Below are positions 45,452-54,976 of a stretch of 64,000 nt of DNA, piece after piece (positions within the stretch are counted from its first letter, which is position 1; each line of letters begins with the position of its first letter). Source of the stretch: Sphingomonas sp. IW22 (GTDB taxonomy: Bacteria; Pseudomonadota; Alphaproteobacteria; Sphingomonadales; Sphingomonadaceae); NCBI RefSeq assembly GCF_041321155.1, contig NZ_JBGGWB010000005.1:62001-126000 (forward strand), given 5' to 3'. Both the position numbers and the translations under genes were made by a program. The notes beneath the pieces were generated by a model. It was not told where the DNA came from. It saw only the letters and a list, made by a program, of their open reading frames with translations, and did not search any database.

Positions 45452-46738
45452 TCAGGTCGCGAATTGCGGTTCGCGATATCGCGGGTTGATCAGGTGAATG
45501 ACCAGCAGCGCCAGCAGATAGGCGACGCCGCACGCGACGAAGAACGGCTCGTAACTGCCCACAGTGTCGAGCAGTACGCCCAGCGACTTCGACGCGATGA
45601 ACCCGCCGACCGCCCCCGAAACGCCGCCAAGGCCGATCAGCGCCCCTTGCGCGTTGCGGGGGAACAGGTCGCCCGGCATCGCGAACAGATTGGTTGAAAA
45701 GCCCTGATGCGCGGCACACGCGATGCCGATCAGAACAACGGCGATCCAGACGTTCGATGCCTGCACCGCAAACATCACCGGCACCGCGAACAGCGCACAG
45801 GCGAACATCGCCTGTTTGCGCGCGCGGTTCGTCGTTCGCCCACGCTTTAACAGCGATGACGAATACCAGCCGCCTGCAATCGCGCCGACATCGGCCAGGA
45901 TATAGATGACCACCAGCGGCGGGCCGAAGCTTTTCAGGTCATAGCCATATTGCTTCGCGAAAAAGTCCGGCAGCCAGAACAGGAACGTCCACCACACCGG
46001 ATCGATCAGGAACCGGCCCGTCATGTACGCCCACGTTTCGCGGTGACGCAGAACCTTAAGGAAGCCAGCGCGCTGCGCCTGAACGACGGGTTCGGACTCG
46101 ATCCACCGGCGTTCTTCGGCGGTGACCTTAGGATGGTCGGCGGGCGAGCGGTACCAGCGCCACCAGACGAACAACCAGACCAGGTTGAAGCAGCCGGTGA
46201 TGATGAACGCCCACCGCCAGTCGAGCAGCAAGCCCGCGATCAGGAACGAGACCAGGATCGGCGTGACCACCGCCCCGACATTGGCCCCGGCGTTGAAGAT
46301 GCCGATCGCCAGTGCGCGTTCCTGTTTGGGAAACCATTGCGAAACAGCCGCCAGCGCCGAAGGAAAGGTCCCAGCTTCGCCCAGCGCAAGCGGGATGCGC
46401 GCGATCACGAATCCAGTGGTCGATGTTGTGAGCGTCTGGGCGAAATGGCCGAACGTCCAGCTGCCCATCGCGACCAGATAACCGACTCGCGGGCCATAAC
46501 GGTCGATCAGCCAGCCAAAGGCCAGAAAGCCAAGACCGTAAAAGACCTGAAAATAGCCGGCAATGTCGCCGTATCCGGCGTTGGTCCAGCCATAGAGCGC
46601 CTCAAGCTGCGGCTTGAGCACGCCCAGCACCAGCCGGTCGATATAGGACAGCACCACCGCGGCAAACAGCAGCGCGCAGATCGTCCAGCGGATGCGCCCC
46701 CGGGGCTTGGGCGGCAGCGCGGTCGTCGCGTCGGTCAT
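45452..46738 (-). CDS. exuT: MFS transporter, ACS/ExuT-type hexuronate permease
   Basis: 428 residues from ATG 46738, one base after the manD stop and preceded by GGAG. Twelve membrane segments; the first, WTICALLFAAVVLSYIDRLV, carries the YIDR/YxDR motif of the anion:cation symporter (ACS) branch, as in ExuT, GarP and GudP. Other ACS marks are FGWLIDRYGPRVGYLVAMGS and ALGEAGTFPSALAAVSQWFP. With ManD directly upstream and a GH67 alpha-glucuronidase divergent, glucuronate or galacturonate is the likely cargo. It would move uronic acid released in the periplasm into the cytosol by proton symport. Confidence 0.88.
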   Translation of the reverse strand: MTDATTALPPKPRGRIRWTICALLFAAVVLSYIDRLVLGVLKPQLEALYGWTNAGYGDIAGYFQVFYGLGFLAFGWLIDRYGPRVGYLVAMGSWTFGHFAQTLTTSTTGFVIARIPLALGEAGTFPSALAAVSQWFPKQERALAIGIFNAGANVGAVVTPILVSFLIAGLLLDWRWAFIITGCFNLVWLFVWWRWYRSPADHPKVTAEERRWIESEPVVQAQRAGFLKVLRHRETWAYMTGRFLIDPVWWTFLFWLPDFFAKQYGYDLKSFGPPLVVIYILADVGAIAGGWYSSSLLKRGRTTNRARKQAMFACALFAVPVMFAVQASNVWIAVVLIGIACAAHQGFSTNLFAMPGDLFPRNAQGALIGLGGVSGAVGGFIASKSLGVLLDTVGSYEPFFVACGVAYLLALLVIHLINPRYREPQFAT

Positions 46739-46739
46739 G

Positions 46740-47951
46740 CTACCAGCTCCACAATGTACCATCCTCAAGTCGGTTCACCGGCAGGAAGGCGCGCTTGTAT
46801 TCATGCGTGGCGGCCAGATCCTCGTCGATGTCGACGCCCAGCCCCGGCGCCTCACCCGGATGCATCATGCCGTCGGCATAGGTGTAGGCATGCGGGAACA
46901 CGGCGTCGGTTTCCGCCGTGTGGGCCATATGTTCCTGAATGCCGAAGTTCGGCACCGACAGCCCGAAATGCAGCGCCGCCGCCATGGTGATGGGCGACAG
47001 GTCGGTCGCCCCGTGGCAACCGGTGCGGATCTGATACAGATCGGCCAGCGCGGCGATGCGGCGCAGGTGCGTCAGGCCGCCAGCATGAACGACGGTCGCG
47101 CGGATATAATCGATCAACTGGTTTTCGATCAGTTCCTTGCAGTCCCAGATCGAATTGAAAATCTCACCCACAGCCAGCGGCGCCGTCGTGTGCTGCCGGA
47201 TCAGGCGAAACGCGTCCTGATTTTCGGCCGGGGTCGCATCCTCCAGCCAGAAGGGGCGATAGGGTTCCAGATCCTTGCCCAGCCGCCCCGCCTCGATCGG
47301 GGTCAGGCGGTGGTGGATGTCGTGCAGCAGGTGGATATCCCAGCCCAGCGCCTCACGCGCGGCGGCGAACAATTGGGGGACCACGCGCATATATTTCGCC
47401 GTCGACCACACGCTTTCGCTGGGCAGGTCGCCGTCGGCCGGTTCGTAATGATGGCGGTCCTTGGACACGCCATAGGTGGTGGGCAGACCCGGCACGCCGC
47501 ACTGGATGCGGATCGCCCTATATCCCTTGTCGCGATATTCCAGCGCCGCCGAAATCGTGTCGTCGATGGAAGAGCCGTTGGCGTGGCAATAAACGGTGAC
47601 GCCCTCGCGCGCGGCGCCGCCCAGCAGCTGATAGACCGGCAGGCCCGCAATCTTGCCCTTGATATCCCACAGCGCCATGTCGACGGCCGCGATGCCGGTC
47701 ATGGTCACCGGCCCGCGCCGCCAATAGGCGCCCTTGTACAGATACTGCCAGATATCCTCGATCCGGTGCGCGTCGCGCCCGATAAGGCAGGGAATGACAT
47801 GGTCGTTCAGATAACTGGCAACGGCCATTTCACGCCCGTTCAGCGTCGCATCCCCAACACCGGTAGTGCCGTCGTCGCATTCGATCTTGAGCGTCACGAA
47901 ATTGCGACCCGGACATGTCACGATGACGCGGGCGGCCACGATCTTTGGCAT
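46740..47951 (-). CDS. manD: D-mannonate dehydratase, ManD type (enolase superfamily)
   Basis: 403 residues, full family length. [20 protein letters not shown] is the ManD N-terminus. The barrel has [37 protein letters not shown], the metal-ligand segments [20 protein letters not shown] (Asp), [16 protein letters not shown] (Glu) and [18 protein letters not shown] (Glu), then [10 protein letters not shown] with the catalytic His. ManD dehydrates D-mannonate to 2-keto-3-deoxygluconate; some members act on gluconate. It was characterised in Novosphingobium aromaticivorans. Here it should serve glucuronate breakdown. UxaC and UxuB, needed to make mannonate, are not in the window. Confidence 0.93.
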   Translation of the reverse strand: MPKIVAARVIVTCPGRNFVTLKIECDDGTTGVGDATLNGREMAVASYLNDHVIPCLIGRDAHRIEDIWQYLYKGAYWRRGPVTMTGIAAVDMALWDIKGKIAGLPVYQLLGGAAREGVTVYCHANGSSIDDTISAALEYRDKGYRAIRIQCGVPGLPTTYGVSKDRHHYEPADGDLPSESVWSTAKYMRVVPQLFAAAREALGWDIHLLHDIHHRLTPIEAGRLGKDLEPYRPFWLEDATPAENQDAFRLIRQHTTAPLAVGEIFNSIWDCKELIENQLIDYIRATVVHAGGLTHLRRIAALADLYQIRTGCHGATDLSPITMAAALHFGLSVPNFGIQEHMAHTAETDAVFPHAYTYADGMMHPGEAPGLGVDIDEDLAATHEYKRAFLPVNRLEDGTLWSW

Positions 47952-47998
47952 CTACTCTCCTCTGGCATGGCGCCACCCCCGTTCGGCCCGGCGCGTAT

Positions 47999-48012
47999 TG
48001 ATAGCGGTATCA
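47999..48012. promoter_or_regulatory. LacI-type operator candidate between manD and the GH67 gene
   Basis: TGATAGCGGTATCA has perfect 5-base arms and differs at one base from the fully symmetric TGATAGCGCTATCA. It sits in the 134-base divergent region, 48 bases from the manD start and 74 from the GH67 start, so one site can control both the manD-exuT and the aguA-led transcripts. Confidence 0.65.
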
Positions 48013-48085
48013 CTATCCGGTAAGGCCAGCGGTAGACAAGAGCCGTATCGACACGGCTAGGATTTTCAAAGGGGAGGTGGGCGAA

Positions 48086-50248
48086 ATGCGGCTCGAACGA
48101 TTGCGCGGGGCCATGGCTGTCTTGGTTGCCGCGCTGACCATTCTGGTCTGGCCAAATATTGCCGCTGCCGAGGATGGGTATCGCCTGTGGCTGCGTTATG
48201 AAACGCTCCCTGCCGCCGAAGGTGCCGCGCTTGCACGTCGCGCTGGCGCGGTCGAAACCGATGAGAGCGCCGATCCCACCATCGCCGTCGCCGTCGCGGA
48301 ACTGCGCCGTGCATGGCCGTCGATGACCGGGCAGCCGCTGGCCGCCGGTGGGTCGGGGGCCGCCATCCTGATCGGGACGCCGAAATCGCCGCGCATCGCG
48401 GCCCTTCGCCTGGACCTGTCTGGAGCAGGTGAGGAAGGATTCGTCCTGCGCGAGATGCAGGACGGCGGCCGGCCGATGATTGTCATCGCCGCCAATCGCC
48501 CCACGGGCGCGCTTTACGGCGCGTTCCACCTGCTGCGGCTGGCACAGGCGGGCACCTTGCCCGACCGGCTGAACGTGGTCGAGCGGCCGCGCGTCAAGCT
48601 GCGGATGCTGAATCACTGGGACAATCTGGACCGCACTGTCGAGCGCGGTTTTTCGGGCCAGTCGATTTGGGACTGGTGGAAGCTGCCGACCGCCACCGAT
48701 CCGCGCTATGTCGATTACGCCCGCGCCAATGCGTCGCTGGGCATCAACGGCACGGTGCTGAACAACGTCAACGCCAAGCCCGACACACTGACCGCCGAAT
48801 GGATCGCAAAGGCGGCGGCCGTTGCCGACGTGCTTCGCCCCTATGGCATCAAGGTCTATTTGTCGGCGCGTTGGTCGACCCCGGTCGAGTTGAAGCAGAC
48901 CAAGACCGCCGATCCCCTCGACCCGCAAGTCGCGGCGTGGTGGAAGGCCAAGGCCGACGAAATCTATCGCGCCATTCCCGATTTCGGCGGCTTCCTGGTC
49001 AAGGCGAATTCCGAAGGCCAGCCGGGCCCGCAGGATTACAAGCGCACGCACGCTGACGGCGCCAACATGCTGGCGGCGGCGGTGAAGCCGCATGGCGGCA
49101 TCGTGATGTGGCGCGCCTTCGTCTATTCCGAAGTCGATCCTGAAGATCGCGCGAAACAGGCCTATTCCGAATTCAAGCCGCTGGACGGCAAGTTCGCGGA
49201 CAATGTGATCGTTCAGGTCAAGAACGGCCCGATCGACTTTCAGCCGCGCGAACCCTTTCACCCGCTGTTCGGGGCGATGCCCAAGACGCCGCTGGTGATG
49301 GAAGTGCAGATCACCAAGGAATATCTCGGCTTCGCCACGCATCTTGCCTATCTGGCGCCGATGTGGAGCGAGGTGCTGGAGGCCGATACCTTCGCCAAGG
49401 GCAAGGGCTCGACGGTCGCCAAGGTTATCGACGGCAGCCTCGACGGGCATGAACTGACCGGCATGGCGGGCGTCGCCAATATTGGCAGCGACCGCAACTG
49501 GTCGGGTTCGATCTTCGATCAGGCCAACTGGTACGCCTATGGCCGGATGGCGTGGAACCCTGACCTTGCCGCCGACACCATCGCAACCGAATGGGCGCGC
49601 CAGACCTTCACGCGCGATCCGTCGTTCGTCCAGCCTACGGTCCAGATGATGATGGGCTCGCGTCAGGCGGTGGTCGATTACATGACGCCGCTGGGCCTGA
49701 CGCACCTGATGGCGACGGGCCATCATTATGGGCCGGGGCCGTGGGTCGACGATCTGGCGCGTCCCGAATGGAACCCGGCCTATTACCACCGCGCCGACAA
49801 GAACGGCATCGGGTTCGACCGCACCCGCACCGGATCGAACGCGGTCGCGCAATATGCCGGGCCCGTCGCGCGGCGCTTTGCCGATCGTCGGACTGTGGGC
49901 GACGATTTCCTGTTGTGGTTCCACCATGTCGGCTGGGACGAAAAGCTGCCTTCGGGCCGGACGATGTGGGAAGAACTGGTCGCGCGCTATGACCGCGGCG
50001 TAGCCGCCGTCGACGCAATGCAGGCGCATTGGGAGCGGCTGGCGCCCATGATCGACGCCGAACGTGCGCGTGAGATCACGCAATTTCTTGTCATACAAAA
50101 ACAAGAGGCCATATGGTGGCGCGACGCCAGCATCGCCTATTTCCAGTCGGTGTCCGGGCGTCCGTTGCCTCAGGGGGTTCGCCCCCCGGCGCACGACCTC
50201 GAATTCTACAAGGCCATCCGGCATCCCTATGCCCCCGGCCATCACTGA
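48086..50248 (+). CDS. aguA: GH67 alpha-glucuronidase, exported
   Basis: 720 residues from ATG 48086, 9 bases after AGGGGAGG; GTG 48077 is an alternative. Signal peptide MRLERLRGAMAVLVAALTIL ending IAAAEDG. The GH67 N-terminal domain (ILIGTPKSPRIAALRLDL; RPTGALYGAFHLLRLAQAGT) precedes the catalytic barrel: VKLRMLNHWDNLDRTVERGF, GINGTVLNNVNAKPDTLTAE, and FLVKANSEGQPGPQDYKRTH with the signature NSEGQPGP. The C-terminal helical part has VQMMMGSRQAVVDYMTPLGL and LMATGHHYGPGPWVDDL. It removes 4-O-methylglucuronic acid from the end of xylo-oligosaccharides, feeding the adjacent uronate and xylose genes. Confidence 0.96.
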   Translation: MRLERLRGAMAVLVAALTILVWPNIAAAEDGYRLWLRYETLPAAEGAALARRAGAVETDESADPTIAVAVAELRRAWPSMTGQPLAAGGSGAAILIGTPKSPRIAALRLDLSGAGEEGFVLREMQDGGRPMIVIAANRPTGALYGAFHLLRLAQAGTLPDRLNVVERPRVKLRMLNHWDNLDRTVERGFSGQSIWDWWKLPTATDPRYVDYARANASLGINGTVLNNVNAKPDTLTAEWIAKAAAVADVLRPYGIKVYLSARWSTPVELKQTKTADPLDPQVAAWWKAKADEIYRAIPDFGGFLVKANSEGQPGPQDYKRTHADGANMLAAAVKPHGGIVMWRAFVYSEVDPEDRAKQAYSEFKPLDGKFADNVIVQVKNGPIDFQPREPFHPLFGAMPKTPLVMEVQITKEYLGFATHLAYLAPMWSEVLEADTFAKGKGSTVAKVIDGSLDGHELTGMAGVANIGSDRNWSGSIFDQANWYAYGRMAWNPDLAADTIATEWARQTFTRDPSFVQPTVQMMMGSRQAVVDYMTPLGLTHLMATGHHYGPGPWVDDLARPEWNPAYYHRADKNGIGFDRTRTGSNAVAQYAGPVARRFADRRTVGDDFLLWFHHVGWDEKLPSGRTMWEELVARYDRGVAAVDAMQAHWERLAPMIDAERAREITQFLVIQKQEAIWWRDASIAYFQSVSGRPLPQGVRPPAHDLEFYKAIRHPYAPGHH

Positions 50249-50278
50249 TCGCCCGACCGAAACAGGAGAAGCGACCCT

Positions 50279-51853
50279 ATGACCCTTACCGGCGACCTTT
50301 TCATCGCAGGTGAACGCCGCTCTTCGGAGCAGCGCTTCCGCGCCTATGACCCCAGCAAGGGGGCCGAAATCGACGACGTCGCATTTGCCGGCGCCAGCGA
50401 CCAGGATGTCGAAGACGCCTGCGCCGCCGCTGCCGATGCGTTCATCCCCTATTCGACCCGCCCGCTGGAAGAGCGCGCCAAGTTCCTCGAAGCCATCGCC
50501 GACGAGATCGAGGCGCTGGGCGACGAGCTGGTCGAGCGCGCCTGCCGCGAAAGCGGTCTGCCGCCAGCGCGGATTGCGGGTGAGCGTGGCCGCACCGCCG
50601 GCCAGCTGCGCCTGTTCGCCAAGGAAGTGCGCGACGGCGGCTGGCTGAAGCTGCGTATCGATCATGCCGATCCTGCGCGCACGCCGCCCAAGCCCGACCT
50701 GCGCCTGCGTACCGTGCCTGTCGGCCCGGTTGCGGTGTTCGGCGCGTCGAACTTCCCGCTCGCCTTCTCGACCGCTGGCGGCGATACCGCTTCGGCTCTC
50801 GCCGCCGGTTGCCCGGTGGTGATGAAGGGGCACAGCGCCCATCCCGGCACCGCCGAACTGATCGCGATCGCCATTGGCCGCGCGGTGGAAAAGACCGGCA
50901 TGCCCAAGGGCGTGTTCAGCCTGGTCAACGGCATGGGCCGCCATGTCGGACAGGGTCTGGTCGCCAACCCGCATATCCAGGCCGTGGGCTTCACCGGCTC
51001 GCGCGGTGGTGGTGAGGCGCTGATGAAGATTGCTGCCGCACGCCCGCGTCCGATCCCGGTCTATGCCGAAATGTCGGCGATCAACCCCGTCATCCTGATG
51101 CCCGAAGCGCTGAAGGCGCGCGGCGATTCGCTGGCCAAGGCCTATGTCGCCAGCATGGCGATGGGCGCGGGCCAGTTCTGCACCAATCCGGGTCTGGTCC
51201 TGGCGATCGACGGGCCGGAACTGGACGCTTTCGTCAAGCTTGCGGGTGAGACGCTGACGGGTCAGGCGGCGCAGGTCATGCTGACCGCCGGCATCCACGA
51301 AGCGTTTGAAAGCGGCAAGGCCAAGCTGGCCGCCAGCCCCTTCGTCACCACCGTGGCCGAAGGTGCGGAGCCGGCCGGACCCACCCAGGGTCGCGCCGCG
51401 CTGTTCAGCGTGTCGGGCAAGGATTTCCTTGCCGATCCGGTCCACCTGCATGAAGTGTTCGGCGTTTCGTCGGTGCTGGTGCGTTGTGCCGATATGGACG
51501 AACTGGTCGGCGTGCTGTCGAAGCTTGAAGGTCAGCTGACCGCCACGCTTCAGGTCGATCAGGACGATTATCAGGACGCAAAGCGCCTGATTCCGGTGCT
51601 GGAACAGACCGTTGGCCGCATCATCGCCAATGGCTGGCCGACCGGCGTCGACGTGACCCATGCCATGGTCCATGGCGGCCCATATCCGGCGACGTCGGAT
51701 GGCCGCACCACTTCGGTTGGTACGCTGGCGATCGAGCGCTTCCTGCGCCCGGTCAGCTATCAGGACATGCCCGCCGATCTGCTGCCCGACGTGCTGCACG
51801 AAGGCGCGCAGGCGGGTGTTCTGGCGCGCATCGACGGCGCCTGGGCGAAATGA
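50279..51853 (+). CDS. xylA: 2,5-dioxovalerate (alpha-ketoglutarate semialdehyde) dehydrogenase
   Basis: 524 residues, ATG after CAGGAGAAG. MTLTGDLFIAGERRSSEQRF begins a KGSADH-type aldehyde dehydrogenase. The cofactor loop VAVFGASNFPLAFSTAGGDT with PVVMKGHSAHPGTAEL, VGFTGSRGGGEALMKIAAAR, and the catalytic Cys in AMGAGQFCTNPGLVLAIDG are all present. It oxidises the last Weimberg intermediate to 2-oxoglutarate with NAD(P)+. In Caulobacter this enzyme is called XylA, which should not be confused with xylose isomerase. It follows aguA by 30 bases, so a polysaccharide-debranching enzyme and a pathway enzyme share a transcript. Confidence 0.9.
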   Translation: MTLTGDLFIAGERRSSEQRFRAYDPSKGAEIDDVAFAGASDQDVEDACAAAADAFIPYSTRPLEERAKFLEAIADEIEALGDELVERACRESGLPPARIAGERGRTAGQLRLFAKEVRDGGWLKLRIDHADPARTPPKPDLRLRTVPVGPVAVFGASNFPLAFSTAGGDTASALAAGCPVVMKGHSAHPGTAELIAIAIGRAVEKTGMPKGVFSLVNGMGRHVGQGLVANPHIQAVGFTGSRGGGEALMKIAAARPRPIPVYAEMSAINPVILMPEALKARGDSLAKAYVASMAMGAGQFCTNPGLVLAIDGPELDAFVKLAGETLTGQAAQVMLTAGIHEAFESGKAKLAASPFVTTVAEGAEPAGPTQGRAALFSVSGKDFLADPVHLHEVFGVSSVLVRCADMDELVGVLSKLEGQLTATLQVDQDDYQDAKRLIPVLEQTVGRIIANGWPTGVDVTHAMVHGGPYPATSDGRTTSVGTLAIERFLRPVSYQDMPADLLPDVLHEGAQAGVLARIDGAWAK

Positions 51854-51921
51854 CCGGCGACCCCGGCGCGGCGATTGCCCGCGCCGGGGCTTCCCCGCTG
51901 ATTGCCTATCGCGCTGTCCTC

Positions 51922-51935
51922 TGATAGCGCTATCA
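51922..51935. promoter_or_regulatory. LacI-type operator, perfect palindrome, upstream of xylX
   Basis: TGATAGCGCTATCA is fully self-complementary over 14 bases and is the best copy of the repeated motif. It lies in the 132-base gap after the dehydrogenase gene, 50 bases before the xylX start, indicating a second internal promoter for xylX-B-C. Confidence 0.7.
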
Positions 51936-51985
51936 CCAAATTGTCGTTCAGAAGTCAGACCAGTTATTCAGGAGGGGGCCAGGCG

Positions 51986-53134
51986 ATGACGCTGGAATGG
52001 AACCGCTCGGCGTTGCCCGCCGATCTCGAACGCGCGATTCTTGCAGGGCGCGTTGCCACGGAAAACGGCGTGGAGCCGGTTCTGGTGCGGGACGGCGTTG
52101 TTTATTCGGTGTTTGATACCGCGCCGACGACCGCCGATCTTTTCGACCTTGACGATCCCACGGCCGTCGAAGGGCGCCGTCTGTGCGACGTTGACGCACT
52201 GGGCGCCGGAGGGTCGGGCGCGGCATTCGAACTGCGCTCCCCCGTCGATCTGCAATGCGTCAAGGCGTGCGGCGTGACCTTCGCCGTTTCGGCGATCGAG
52301 CGCGTGATCGAGGAACGCGCACGCGGCGACGCTGGCGCGGCCGCTTCGATCCGTGCCGAGCTTGAAGAGCGTGTCGGCGGTGGCATCCGTTCGGTCGTGC
52401 CGGGCAGTGACGAGGCCATGCGGCTGAAGTCCGCGCTGATCGATGCGGGCATGTGGTCGCAATATCTGGAAGTCGCGATCGGCCCCGATGCAGAGGTTTT
52501 CACCAAGTCGCCCGTCCTGTCGACGATCGGCTGGGGCGGCCACATCGGCATCCGTTCGGATTCGCATTGGAATAACCCCGAACCCGAAGTCGTGATCGTC
52601 GCTAATGCCGCCGGGCACTCGGTCGGCGCGACGCTGGGCAACGACGTGAACCTTCGCGATTTCGAAGGGCGCAGCGCGCTGCTGCTGGGCAAGGCCAAGG
52701 ACAATAACGCGTCCTGTTCGCTTGGGCCGTTCGTGCGCCTGTTCGACGCGGGTTTCACCATGGATCATGTCCGCGCCGCCGAACTCGACCTGACCATCGA
52801 CGGGCCTGAGGGTTATCGTCTGGAAGGGCATAGCTCGATGCGCGAGATCAGCCGCGATCCGGAAGATCTGGTGCGCCAGACCCTGTCGGAACATCAATAT
52901 CCCGACGGTTTCGCCCTATTCCTGGGCACGTTGTTCGCACCCGTTCAGGACCGCGACGAGCCGGGCCGCGGCTTCACCCACAAGGTGGGCGACGTCGTTA
53001 CCATCCGCAGCCCGCTTCTGGGCAGCCTGACGAACACTGTCGTCACCTCGCGCGATGCCGCGCCGTGGACGCTCGGTATTCGCGCGATGATGCGCGAAAT
53101 CGCCGCCCGTCAAAACGCGGTCGTCGCAGCCTGA
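51986..53134 (+). CDS. xylX: 2-keto-3-deoxy-D-xylonate dehydratase, FAH family (XylX-like)
   Basis: 382 residues from ATG 51986 (AGGAGG upstream). A long N-terminal region specific to sugar-acid members is followed by the FAH-type core: AAFELRSPVDLQCVKACGVT, EVFTKSPVLSTIGWGGHIGI, WNNPEPEVVIVANAAGHSVG, TLGNDVNLRDFEGRSALLLG and KAKDNNASCSLGPFVRLFD. This matches XylX of Caulobacter and the arabinose-pathway relative, which remove water from the keto-deoxy pentonate to give 2,5-dioxovalerate. Position next to XylB- and XylC-like genes favours xylose over arabinose. Confidence 0.88.
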   Translation: MTLEWNRSALPADLERAILAGRVATENGVEPVLVRDGVVYSVFDTAPTTADLFDLDDPTAVEGRRLCDVDALGAGGSGAAFELRSPVDLQCVKACGVTFAVSAIERVIEERARGDAGAAASIRAELEERVGGGIRSVVPGSDEAMRLKSALIDAGMWSQYLEVAIGPDAEVFTKSPVLSTIGWGGHIGIRSDSHWNNPEPEVVIVANAAGHSVGATLGNDVNLRDFEGRSALLLGKAKDNNASCSLGPFVRLFDAGFTMDHVRAAELDLTIDGPEGYRLEGHSSMREISRDPEDLVRQTLSEHQYPDGFALFLGTLFAPVQDRDEPGRGFTHKVGDVVTIRSPLLGSLTNTVVTSRDAAPWTLGIRAMMREIAARQNAVVAA

Positions 53135-53166
53135 ACGAACTCCACTTGGCGTCCGCGCCGCATTCT

Positions 53167-53979
53167 ATGAAAGACCTTTTGCCGATGGCCGAAGCCGAAA
53201 CTGCGTTCGACGCTGTTCCCAATGTCGAATCGCGCGCTACCTATCCAAGCCTTGCTGGAAAGCGCGTGCTGGTCACGGGTGGCGGCTCTGGCATCGGCGC
53301 GGGCATTGTAGAGGGCTTTGCCCGCCAGGGCGCCGACGTGACCTTTTTCGACATTGCCGAAGACGATTCGCGCGCGCTGGTCGAACGGCTTGCTCCGGCG
53401 CGTGTGCGTTTTGAACGCGTCGATCTGACCCGCATCGCTGACCTTCAGGCGACCATCGCGCGCCTGATCGAGGCCGAAGGCGGCTTTGACATTCTCGTCA
53501 ACAATGCCGCGAACGATGACCGGCACGAGATCGACCAGGTTGACGAAGCCTATTGGGACAACCGCGTTGCGGTGAACCTGAAGCACATGTTCTTCTGTGC
53601 GCAGGCAGTGGTGCCCGCGATGAAGGCGCGCGGCAGCGGTGCGATCATCAATCTGGGTTCTATTTCGTGGCATCTGGGCCTGACCGGCCTGACACTGTAC
53701 CAGACCTGCAAGGCCGGGATCGAAGGCCTGACGCGCAGCCTGGCCCGTGAGCTGGGGCCAGACGGCATTCGCGCCACCTGCGTCATTCCGGGCAACGTCC
53801 GCACGCCGCGTCAGCTGAAATGGTACACGCCGGAAGGCGAGGCCGAGATTGTTGATGCCCAATGCCTGAAGGGCCGCTTGCTGCCGCACGACATTGCCGC
53901 GATGGTGATGTTCCTGGCGTCTGACGATGCGCAACTGGTAACCGGGCACAGCTATTTCGTGGATGCCGGCTGGCGTTAA
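53167..53979 (+). CDS. xylB: NAD-dependent D-xylose 1-dehydrogenase (SDR, XylB-like)
   Basis: 270 residues from ATG 53167; ATG 53185 is also possible and neither has a clear Shine-Dalgarno, so it may rely on coupling to xylX 32 bases upstream. Short-chain dehydrogenase with YPSLAGKRVLVTGGGSGIGA, ILVNNAANDDRHEIDQV, the catalytic Ser in NLGSISWHLGLTGL and the YxxxK pair in LYQTCKAGIEGLTRSLAREL. The C-terminus has RQLKWYTPEGEAEIVDAQCL and GHSYFVDAGWR. By recall this follows Caulobacter XylB closely along its length, including the NDDRH and KWYTPEGEA segments. It oxidises D-xylose to D-xylonolactone. Confidence 0.92.
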   Translation: MKDLLPMAEAETAFDAVPNVESRATYPSLAGKRVLVTGGGSGIGAGIVEGFARQGADVTFFDIAEDDSRALVERLAPARVRFERVDLTRIADLQATIARLIEAEGGFDILVNNAANDDRHEIDQVDEAYWDNRVAVNLKHMFFCAQAVVPAMKARGSGAIINLGSISWHLGLTGLTLYQTCKAGIEGLTRSLARELGPDGIRATCVIPGNVRTPRQLKWYTPEGEAEIVDAQCLKGRLLPHDIAAMVMFLASDDAQLVTGHSYFVDAGWR

Positions 53980-53990
53980 GGGGAATCGAC

Positions 53991-54869
53991 ATGGCAGTGG
54001 TGACAAGCGAGCCGGTCAGCATCTGGGCGCTTGGCGGCCCACTGCTGGAAGGGCCGATATGGGTCGGGCGCGAGCAGGCGCTGTGGTTCACGGATATCAA
54101 GCGACATCGCATCTATCGGCTTGATCCCGTCAGCGGTGAGCGACGGGAATGGGCGGCACCCGACCAGGTCGGCTTCGTGCTGCCCATCGCCGGTGGCGGC
54201 TTCGTCGCGGGTTTGAAGACCGGGCTGTCACGCTTCGATCCTGCCGATGGCGGCTTCACACCGATCCTGTCGCCCGAACCCGACAAGCCGGGCAATCGCC
54301 TGAACGACGCCACCGTCGACGCGGCGGGCCGGTTGTGGTTCGGCAGCATGGATGACGCCGAACAGGGCGCGACCGGCACCGTCTATCGCTATGACGGCAA
54401 GGACTGCGTTGCAACGACGCCGCTGGTGTCGATCACCAACGGGCCGGCGATCAGTCCGGACGGGCGGACACTTTATCACGTCGATACATTGGGCGGCGTC
54501 ATTCATGCCGCGACGCTTGGGGAAGATGGCTCGCTAAGCGATCCGCGCGTGTTTGCGCGGATCGAGGATGGGCAGGGCTTTCCCGATGGCCCCGTCTGCG
54601 ACGCCGAAGGGTGTCTGTGGATCGGTCTTTATGCCGGTGGCGCCGTGCGCCGTTATTCGCCCAAAGGCGAGCTTCTGGAAACGGTGCGCTTCCCGGTCAG
54701 CGCAATCACCAAGATCGCGTTCGGCGGCGACGACCTGAAGACCGTTTATGCCACCACTGCGGCGAAGCATCTGGACGAAGCGGGACGCGCCGCCGAGCCG
54801 CAGGCGGGCGATCTGTTCCGCTTTACCGTGGACGTACCGGGGGTTGCGGTGCCTGAAGCGCGGATCTGA
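53991..54869 (+). CDS. xylC: Xylono-1,4-lactonase (SMP-30/gluconolactonase family)
   Basis: 292 residues, ATG 11 bases after the xylB stop with GGGG upstream. Six-bladed propeller of the SMP-30 family: the metal-ligand Glu in LGGPLLEGPIWVGREQALWF, Asn in NRLNDATVDAAGRLWFGSMD and in SITNGPAISPDGRTLYHVDT, and Asp in DGQGFPDGPVCDAEGCLWIG. It hydrolyses the lactone made by XylB to xylonate. Last gene of the xylX-B-C run, followed by a terminator. A xylonate dehydratase (XylD, IlvD/Edd family) does not follow, unlike the Caulobacter operon. Confidence 0.9.
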   Translation: MAVVTSEPVSIWALGGPLLEGPIWVGREQALWFTDIKRHRIYRLDPVSGERREWAAPDQVGFVLPIAGGGFVAGLKTGLSRFDPADGGFTPILSPEPDKPGNRLNDATVDAAGRLWFGSMDDAEQGATGTVYRYDGKDCVATTPLVSITNGPAISPDGRTLYHVDTLGGVIHAATLGEDGSLSDPRVFARIEDGQGFPDGPVCDAEGCLWIGLYAGGAVRRYSPKGELLETVRFPVSAITKIAFGGDDLKTVYATTAAKHLDEAGRAAEPQAGDLFRFTVDVPGVAVPEARI

Positions 54870-54893
54870 TCCGCCGATCGTTTGAACGGAAAA

Positions 54894-54928
54894 GGGGCGG
54901 CCTGCACAAAGCGGGCCGCCCCATTTTT
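54894..54928. terminator. Terminator after xylC
   Basis: GGGGCGGCC (54894-54902) pairs perfectly with GGCCGCCCC (54914-54922), followed by ATTTTTAT. It separates xylC from the convergent sugar transporter gene; the A run before the stem gives partial function in the other direction. Confidence 0.9.
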
Positions 54929-54976
54929 ATTAGGTGAAGGCCGGGGCCGCCCCGTCAGGGAGCGGCCCTCGTCGCT

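Noticed and set aside
45452..46738. Assignment of this MFS protein as a D-xylose or arabinose permease.
   Set aside because: The YIDR motif and fold branch are of the anion:cation symporter type and it is coupled to manD; the sugar-porter-type gene at 54977-56383 is the better xylose candidate.
47918..51799. A very long open frame on the minus strand, antisense to aguA and the dehydrogenase (similar long frames lie antisense at 42777-45719 and 20008-22386, and on the plus strand at 5527-7407).
   Set aside because: They mirror the codon structure of well-identified genes in GC-rich DNA, have no recognisable domains, are rich in Arg/His/Gln and lack ribosome binding sites.
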